Shown here piece by piece: positions 59,989 through 64,000 of a DNA stretch of 64,000 bases (positions are counted from its first letter, which is position 1; the number at the start of each line of letters is the position of its first letter). A model generated the notes under the pieces. It searched no databases. It saw nothing but the letters and a program-made list of their open reading frames with translations, and was not told the origin of the DNA. Both the position numbers and the translations under genes were made by a program. The DNA lies in contig NZ_BMRK01000015.1 of NCBI RefSeq assembly GCF_014648595.1, positions 759 to 64,758 on the forward strand, given 5' to 3'. Origin of the DNA: Nocardioides luteus. Lineage in GTDB: Bacteria > Actinomycetota > Actinomycetes > Propionibacteriales > Nocardioidaceae.

Positions 59989-60942
59989 ATGGCGACACGC
60001 ACCGCAACCGCCACCGCCACCCGAGAGATCGAGGGCCGTGACAGTGTTGGGCTGTATCTCGACGAGATCGCCCGCAACGAGCTCTTGGATGCTGCCAAAG
60101 AGGTTGAGCTGTCCAAGGCCATCGAGGCCGGCCTGATGGCCGAGCACCTCCTGGCCGAAGGCCGCGTAGGCCGCAAGAAGGCGCCCGGCGGAGCCACCAG
60201 AGCCGAGCTCGAATGGCTCGCCGAAGAGGGCCGCCGAGCCACCCGCGAGTTCATCAATGCCAACCTGCGTCTGGTGGTGTCGATCGCGCGCAAGTACGGT
60301 CGCGCCCAGATGCCGATGCTCGATCTGATCCAGGAAGGCAACACCGGCCTGATCAGGGCTGTCGAGAAGTTCGACTACACCAAGGGCTACAAGTTCTCGA
60401 CGTACGCGACGTGGTGGGTGCGCCAGGCGATCACCCGTGGCATCGCCCAGCAGGCGCGCGTGGTGCGCCTTCCGGTGCACGTCGTCGAGGAGCTCAACCA
60501 GGTCGGCGGCGCCCGCCGCACCCTGGAGCGGCAGCTCGGTCGGGACCCGGAGCCGGAGGAGATCGCCACCGAGCTCGGTATGGACATCGATCGTGTGCTC
60601 GACCTGCTCTCCTGGGGCCGTGACCACGTCTCGCTCGACACCCCGATCGACGAGGACGGCGACACGTCCCTCGGCGACCTGATGGCCCAGGAGTCCGCTC
60701 CCAGCCCCGACACCGACATCATCGATGTCGAGTCCCGTGAGCGGCTCAACTCTCTGGTCGGTCAGCTCGACGAGCGCTCCGCCGACATCGTCCGCTCCCG
60801 CTACGGCCTCACCGACGGCCGTCAGCACAAGCTGGCCGACATCGGCGTCAAGCACGGCATCTCCGCCGAGCGAGTGCGCCAGCTCGAGCGCGAGGCCCTG
60901 CAGAAGCTGCGCCGGTTCGCTGACCCGGACCTGGCGGCGTAG
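59989..60942 (+). CDS. Group 2 sigma factor (SigB/HrdD-like)
   Basis: 317 aa. Compact primary-sigma-like factor without the acidic N-terminal region: region 1.2 (DSVGLYLDEIARNELLDAAK), region 2 ([40 protein letters not shown]), region 3 and region 4 (LADIGVKHGISAERVRQLER). Non-essential paralogue of SigA for stress and stationary phase. AGGAGG precedes ATG 59989. Upstream promoter resembles GGAAC-N18-GTTG. Ends at a strong terminator. Confidence 0.92.
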   Translation: MATRTATATATREIEGRDSVGLYLDEIARNELLDAAKEVELSKAIEAGLMAEHLLAEGRVGRKKAPGGATRAELEWLAEEGRRATREFINANLRLVVSIARKYGRAQMPMLDLIQEGNTGLIRAVEKFDYTKGYKFSTYATWWVRQAITRGIAQQARVVRLPVHVVEELNQVGGARRTLERQLGRDPEPEEIATELGMDIDRVLDLLSWGRDHVSLDTPIDEDGDTSLGDLMAQESAPSPDTDIIDVESRERLNSLVGQLDERSADIVRSRYGLTDGRQHKLADIGVKHGISAERVRQLEREALQKLRRFADPDLAA

Positions 60943-61022
60943 CCGACAGATCGGGGTCGCCTCACGGAGCGCGATCCCGACGGCGCGGGCCGGTCAAGGC
61001 CGGCCGCCTGATCTGCTCAGAT

Positions 61023-61060
61023 GACCCGGCGCCCCCGACTCGGGGGCGCCGGGTCTTTCT
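61023..61060 (+). terminator. Rho-independent terminator of sigB-like gene
   Basis: 14-bp stem GACCCGGCGCCCCC / GGGGGCGCCGGGTC, loop GACTC, followed by TTTCT. Confidence 0.85.
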
Positions 61061-61071
61061 GTCTCACGCCG

Positions 61072-62214
61072 TCAGTAGCCGCCCGGAGGCGGCGCCATCT
61101 CGAGCCGCACCCCGATCAGCCGGATCGGCCGGTCCTTCTCGATCCGCTCCAGGAGCGCCTCGGCCTCGTCGGCGAGGCGGTCGGCGTCGAGAGTCGGCTC
61201 GGGGAGCTTGTGGCCGCGGGTGACGGTGAAGAACGGCTTGAGCCGCACCTTGATCTCGACCCTGGTCACCGGCCGTCCCTCCTTCGCCACGTCCTCGTAG
61301 CACTCCGCGCACAGCCGGCGGGTCGCGGCGACGATGTCGGGCCACTCGACGAGGTCCTGCTGGAAGGTCTCCTCGTGGCCGTGGCCGCGGGCGACCCAGG
61401 GTGAGGGGTCGACCGCGCTGGCGCCCGCACCGCGCCCGAGCCGGCGCAGCCAGGGACCCGTCGTGGGACCGATCTCGGCGGCGAGCCAGGCCGTGTCGGC
61501 CGCGGCCAGGTCGGCGACCGTCTCGATGCCGAGCGCGGCGAGCCGCTTGGCGGTCTTCGCGCCGATCCCCCACAGCGCGTCGGTCGGGCGGTGGGCCATC
61601 TCCGCATGCCAGGTCTCGTGGCTGATCCGGTAGACGCCGGTCCCCCGCAGCTGCCCGTCCGGGCCGGGCTCGTGGCCGCCCGCCCCCGCCTCGCGCGCGA
61701 CCGCACCCTCCACCCGCTGCTTGGCGAACCCGGTGGCGAGCTTGGCCTGCAGCTTGTTGTCACCGACGCCGACCCCGCTGCGCAGCCGGGTGCGTTCGAG
61801 CACCAGGTCGCGTACGTCTTGGGCGAAGGCTGCCGGGTCGCCGAGGTCGCCGTGGCCGGGCCCCGGTCCGAGGAAGGCCTCGTCCCAGCCGAGGACCTCG
61901 ACCAGGACCGGTACGCCGCCCCACTGCAGCGAGCGCAACGTGTCCATGACCTCCGCGGAGGCGGCGTCGTAGGCGGTGTGGTCGACCGGCAGGAAGATCG
62001 CGTCTGGACACTTCCGGGCGGCCAGCCGCAGCGCCATCCCGGATCCCACCCCGTAGGCGCGTGCCTCGTAGGAGGCGGTCGAGACCACCGCTCGCTCGGT
62101 CGGGTCGCCGCGCCCGCCGACGATCACCGGCTTCCCGGCGAGCTCGGGCCGGCGCAGCACCTCGACCGCCGCGATGAACTGGTCGAGGTCGACGTGAAGC
62201 ACCACATCGCTCAT
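61072..62214 (-). CDS. Second DinB-family DNA polymerase IV
   Basis: 380 aa. Catalytic residues in LHVDLDQFIAAVEVLRR (near residue 10) and VLGWDEAFLG (Asp-Glu near 110; the usual Ser/Thr before it is Trp). Lacks the C-terminal beta-clamp motif of the first DinB, so it may be a specialised paralogue, like mycobacterial DinB2/DinB3. Starts ATG 62214. Between a terminator and a tandem-repeat region. Confidence 0.85.
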   Translation of the reverse strand: MSDVVLHVDLDQFIAAVEVLRRPELAGKPVIVGGRGDPTERAVVSTASYEARAYGVGSGMALRLAARKCPDAIFLPVDHTAYDAASAEVMDTLRSLQWGGVPVLVEVLGWDEAFLGPGPGHGDLGDPAAFAQDVRDLVLERTRLRSGVGVGDNKLQAKLATGFAKQRVEGAVAREAGAGGHEPGPDGQLRGTGVYRISHETWHAEMAHRPTDALWGIGAKTAKRLAALGIETVADLAAADTAWLAAEIGPTTGPWLRRLGRGAGASAVDPSPWVARGHGHEETFQQDLVEWPDIVAATRRLCAECYEDVAKEGRPVTRVEIKVRLKPFFTVTRGHKLPEPTLDADRLADEAEALLERIEKDRPIRLIGVRLEMAPPPGGY

Positions 62215-62244
62215 GGCCCGATGGTGCCACGAACCCGCTCAGTG

Positions 62245-62307
62245 ACGCCTCGGCGTCGAAAATCGACGTCTCGGCGTCGATTTCTGACGTTTCGGCGGTG
62301 GGTCAGT
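62245..62307. repeat. Three tandem 21-nt repeats near dinB paralogue start
   Basis: Units begin ACGCCTCGGCGTCGAA, ACGTCTCGGCGTCGAT and ACGTTTCGGCGG, spaced exactly 21 nt. CGTCGA-AAA-TCGACG makes a hairpin across the first junction. Lies between the GH3 hexosaminidase end and the polymerase start. Confidence 0.65.
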
Positions 62308-63643
62308 GGGAGGCGGCCTTGGAGAGGGCTTCGGAGGCCTTCTCCGCCTGGTCTCGTACGTCGTCGGGGACCGGGACCTGCTCGGCGATGCGCTGCTGCC
62401 ACAGCTGCATGGCGACGACCTTGGCGGCAGCGTCCTCGACGCGCTCGCGGTCGAGGCGGCCGGAGCGGAGCGCCTTGACGACGCTGCGGTGGGCGGCGCG
62501 GGGCTTGGCCGGCATCAGCAGCAGGTCGGCGCCGGCGCGCAGGGCGGCGACGGAGGGCTTCTTGGTCGTGGTGGTCACCGCGCCCATGCCCAGTGAGTCG
62601 GTGACGGCGAGGCCGTCGAAGCCGAGATCGTCGCGGAGCAGGTCGTAGATGCGGCCGGCCATGCTGGCGGGCTTGCCAGGCGCGATCGCCTTGACGTCGA
62701 CGTGACTGACCATGACGGCCGGGGCTCCGGCGTCGACGGCGGCGTCGAAGGGCACCAGGTCGCGCCGCTTGAGCTTCTTGCGGCCGAAGTCGAGCTCCTG
62801 GAGCCCGACGTGGGTGTCGCCGGTGACGGCGCCGTGGCCCGGGAAGTGCTTGGTGGTGGAGACCAGACCCGCCTCGTTGTATCCCTGTACGGCCGCGGCG
62901 ACGGCCGTCGCCGCGGTGCGCGGGTGCTCGCTGGGCGAGCGCGACCCGATCGTCGGGTCGGAGGCGCCCACGGTCACGTCGGCGACCGGGGCGAAGGCCC
63001 AGGTGAAGCCGAGGTCGCGGAGCTCGAGCGCGGTGGTGCGCGCCGCCTCGGTGGTGACGCGGACGCCCTTGCGCGGTTTCGCCTCGATCGCCTCACCCGT
63101 GGCCGCGAACTCCGGGAACTCGGTGGCCACGCCGCGCAGGTGGGAGACGACGCCGCCCTCCTGGTCGACGCCGATGACCGCGGGGAAGGTGCGCCCGTCG
63201 GCGGCGACCGCCTCGCTGACCGCCTCGGTCGTCTCGCGCACCTGCTCCTCGTCGACGACGTTCTCACCGGTCACGCTGACGCCGGCGAGGTGGAGCTTGC
63301 GCACCATCTTCGCCGCCTTGGCCGGGTCGGTGCCGTGGTAGCGGCCGACGATCACCTGACCGGCCAGCTGCTCCTCGTCCCAGCCCGCCACCATCTCGCG
63401 GGCGGTGGCCAGCTCACCGCGCGTCGGACCCCAGGTCAGCGGCGTCGTGTCCTGCTTCGGGTCTGGCTTCTCGGAGGGTGCCGAGGTGACCCCCGGCTCG
63501 ACCTCCGTCGGCACGCCGACGGTCACCGCAGCAGCGCCGGCACCGGCTGCCAGAGCCAGTACCGCACCTGCGATCACCGGTCGGACCCAGCGCCTCGCGC
63601 GGCGCGGCTTCTCATACGAATCGGTGTGCATGCCCCCAGTCAC
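62303..63643 (-). CDS. GH3 beta-N-acetylhexosaminidase (NagZ-like)
   Basis: 446 aa with an uncleaved or signal-type N-terminal helix (VRPVIAGAVLALAAGAGAAA, residues 20-40) suggesting a secreted or membrane-anchored form. Glycosidase motifs: GVDQEGGVVSHLRG, the KHFPGHGAVTGDTH loop that supplies the acid/base His, and the nucleophile Asp in VTDSLGMGAV. Recycles peptidoglycan sugars by removing GlcNAc. Start ATG 63643; ATG 63631 is possible. Confidence 0.88.
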   Translation of the reverse strand: MTGGMHTDSYEKPRRARRWVRPVIAGAVLALAAGAGAAAVTVGVPTEVEPGVTSAPSEKPDPKQDTTPLTWGPTRGELATAREMVAGWDEEQLAGQVIVGRYHGTDPAKAAKMVRKLHLAGVSVTGENVVDEEQVRETTEAVSEAVAADGRTFPAVIGVDQEGGVVSHLRGVATEFPEFAATGEAIEAKPRKGVRVTTEAARTTALELRDLGFTWAFAPVADVTVGASDPTIGSRSPSEHPRTAATAVAAAVQGYNEAGLVSTTKHFPGHGAVTGDTHVGLQELDFGRKKLKRRDLVPFDAAVDAGAPAVMVSHVDVKAIAPGKPASMAGRIYDLLRDDLGFDGLAVTDSLGMGAVTTTTKKPSVAALRAGADLLLMPAKPRAAHRSVVKALRSGRLDRERVEDAAAKVVAMQLWQQRIAEQVPVPDDVRDQAEKASEALSKAASH

Positions 63644-63682
63644 CCGGCCGAGTATGGCAGCAACCGGTGCCTACTGCCGCGT

Positions 63683-64000
63683 TCAGGCGAGTGCGTCGTA
63701 GATCTCCTGCACCCGCTCGCGCAGATCCTCGAGCGTGCCGGTGTTGTCGATGACGTACGTCGCGGCAGCGAGCCGGTCCTCACGACTGGCCTGCGTCTTG
63801 ATCCGAGCGCGCACCTCGGACTCGGACATCCCCCGCGCGATCGCCCGCTCCACCTGCGTCTCGACCGGCACGTCGACGACGATCACCTCGTCGAAGAACG
63901 GCGCGTAGCCGACCTCGACCAGCAGCGGGATGTCGTTGATCACCAGCCTGCCCGCGACCCGGGCGGCCTCCTCGAGCTCCGCGGAGCGCGCGCCGACCAG
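63683..64000 (-). CDS. coaE: Dephospho-CoA kinase, C-terminal part (cut by window)
   Basis: The visible part begins LVGARSAELEEAARVAGRLV and continues LVINDIPLLVEVGYAPFFDE, VIVVDVPVETQVERAI and the LID-like segment SESEVRARIKTQASREDRLA, ending AYVIDN-type TYVIDNTGTLEDLRERV. This is the last step of coenzyme A synthesis (ATP to dephospho-CoA 3'-OH). The P-loop half lies beyond the window edge. Confidence 0.85.
   Translation of the reverse strand: MVGARSAELEEAARVAGRLVINDIPLLVEVGYAPFFDEVIVVDVPVETQVERAIARGMSESEVRARIKTQASREDRLAAATYVIDNTGTLEDLRERVQEIYDALA

Overview
The window is 64 kb of high-GC actinobacterial chromosome. Gene content points to the Nocardioides group (Propionibacteriales): parC and parE, principal sigma factor, an LprG-type lipoprotein next to an MFS exporter, LexA boxes of the actinobacterial type, GTG/TTG starts and many SigB/SigF-type stress genes. 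The species assignment is inference from gene families only.

Layout. 0.4-5.6 kb: topoisomerase IV subunit A (parC), then the lipoprotein/MFS pair. 5.6-8.9 kb: DUF4188 gene divergent from a MerR regulator, a CYP152-type peroxygenase with a small zinc protein, and small stress genes. 8.9-11.1 kb: a remodelled glycosyltransferase pair. 11.3-16 kb: a general-stress island with two SigB/SigF-like factors (one lacking region 3), tiny membrane proteins, a hemerythrin, an atypical response regulator and an unusual two-way repeat array. 16-28.4 kb: M3 peptidase, carbonic anhydrase, MacB/FtsX-type ABC exporter, FdhF/YdeP oxidoreductase, a divergent second EF-Tu behind a probable leader-peptide attenuator, and an ECF41 sigma factor facing an epimerase gene that carries a textbook ECF41 promoter. 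28.4-39.8 kb: parE (apparently starting at AUC), DUF7455, DUF456, an SsuABC-like importer, amino-acid permease plus universal stress protein, sigA and a DNA glycosylase. 56.2-64 kb: two DinB-type polymerases, oligopeptidase B, a SigB-like group 2 sigma factor, GH3 hexosaminidase and the end of coaE.

The main discovery is a 15.2-kb mobile island (40753-55998) that splits a DUF4192 gene exactly, leaving a 13-bp direct repeat at both ends. It encodes a large serine integrase at its right edge, a primase-polymerase/SF3 helicase, an excisionase-like HTH protein, a P27-type small terminase and one virion-like protein, but no large terminase, portal, major capsid or tail genes. This composition fits a phage satellite (PICI-like) rather than a prophage. 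The two halves are transcribed divergently away from a central non-coding block holding a 338-nt near-perfect palindrome with six copies of a GGTACCCGTT repeat (likely replication origin) followed by a multi-stem structured segment that could be a non-coding RNA. The left half carries three copies of a cloned promoter/leader module with the palindrome CCTAGTCACGTGACTAGG plus a fourth copy inside a 38-bp perfect palindrome. Two LexA-type SOS boxes drive accessory genes near the right end.

How it may work together: DNA damage would derepress the SOS-box genes and any helper prophage; the integrase and HTH protein excise the island, the primase/helicase replicates it from the palindromic origin, and the small terminase would redirect a helper phage's packaging motor. 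All of that is inference from gene families and site arrangement.
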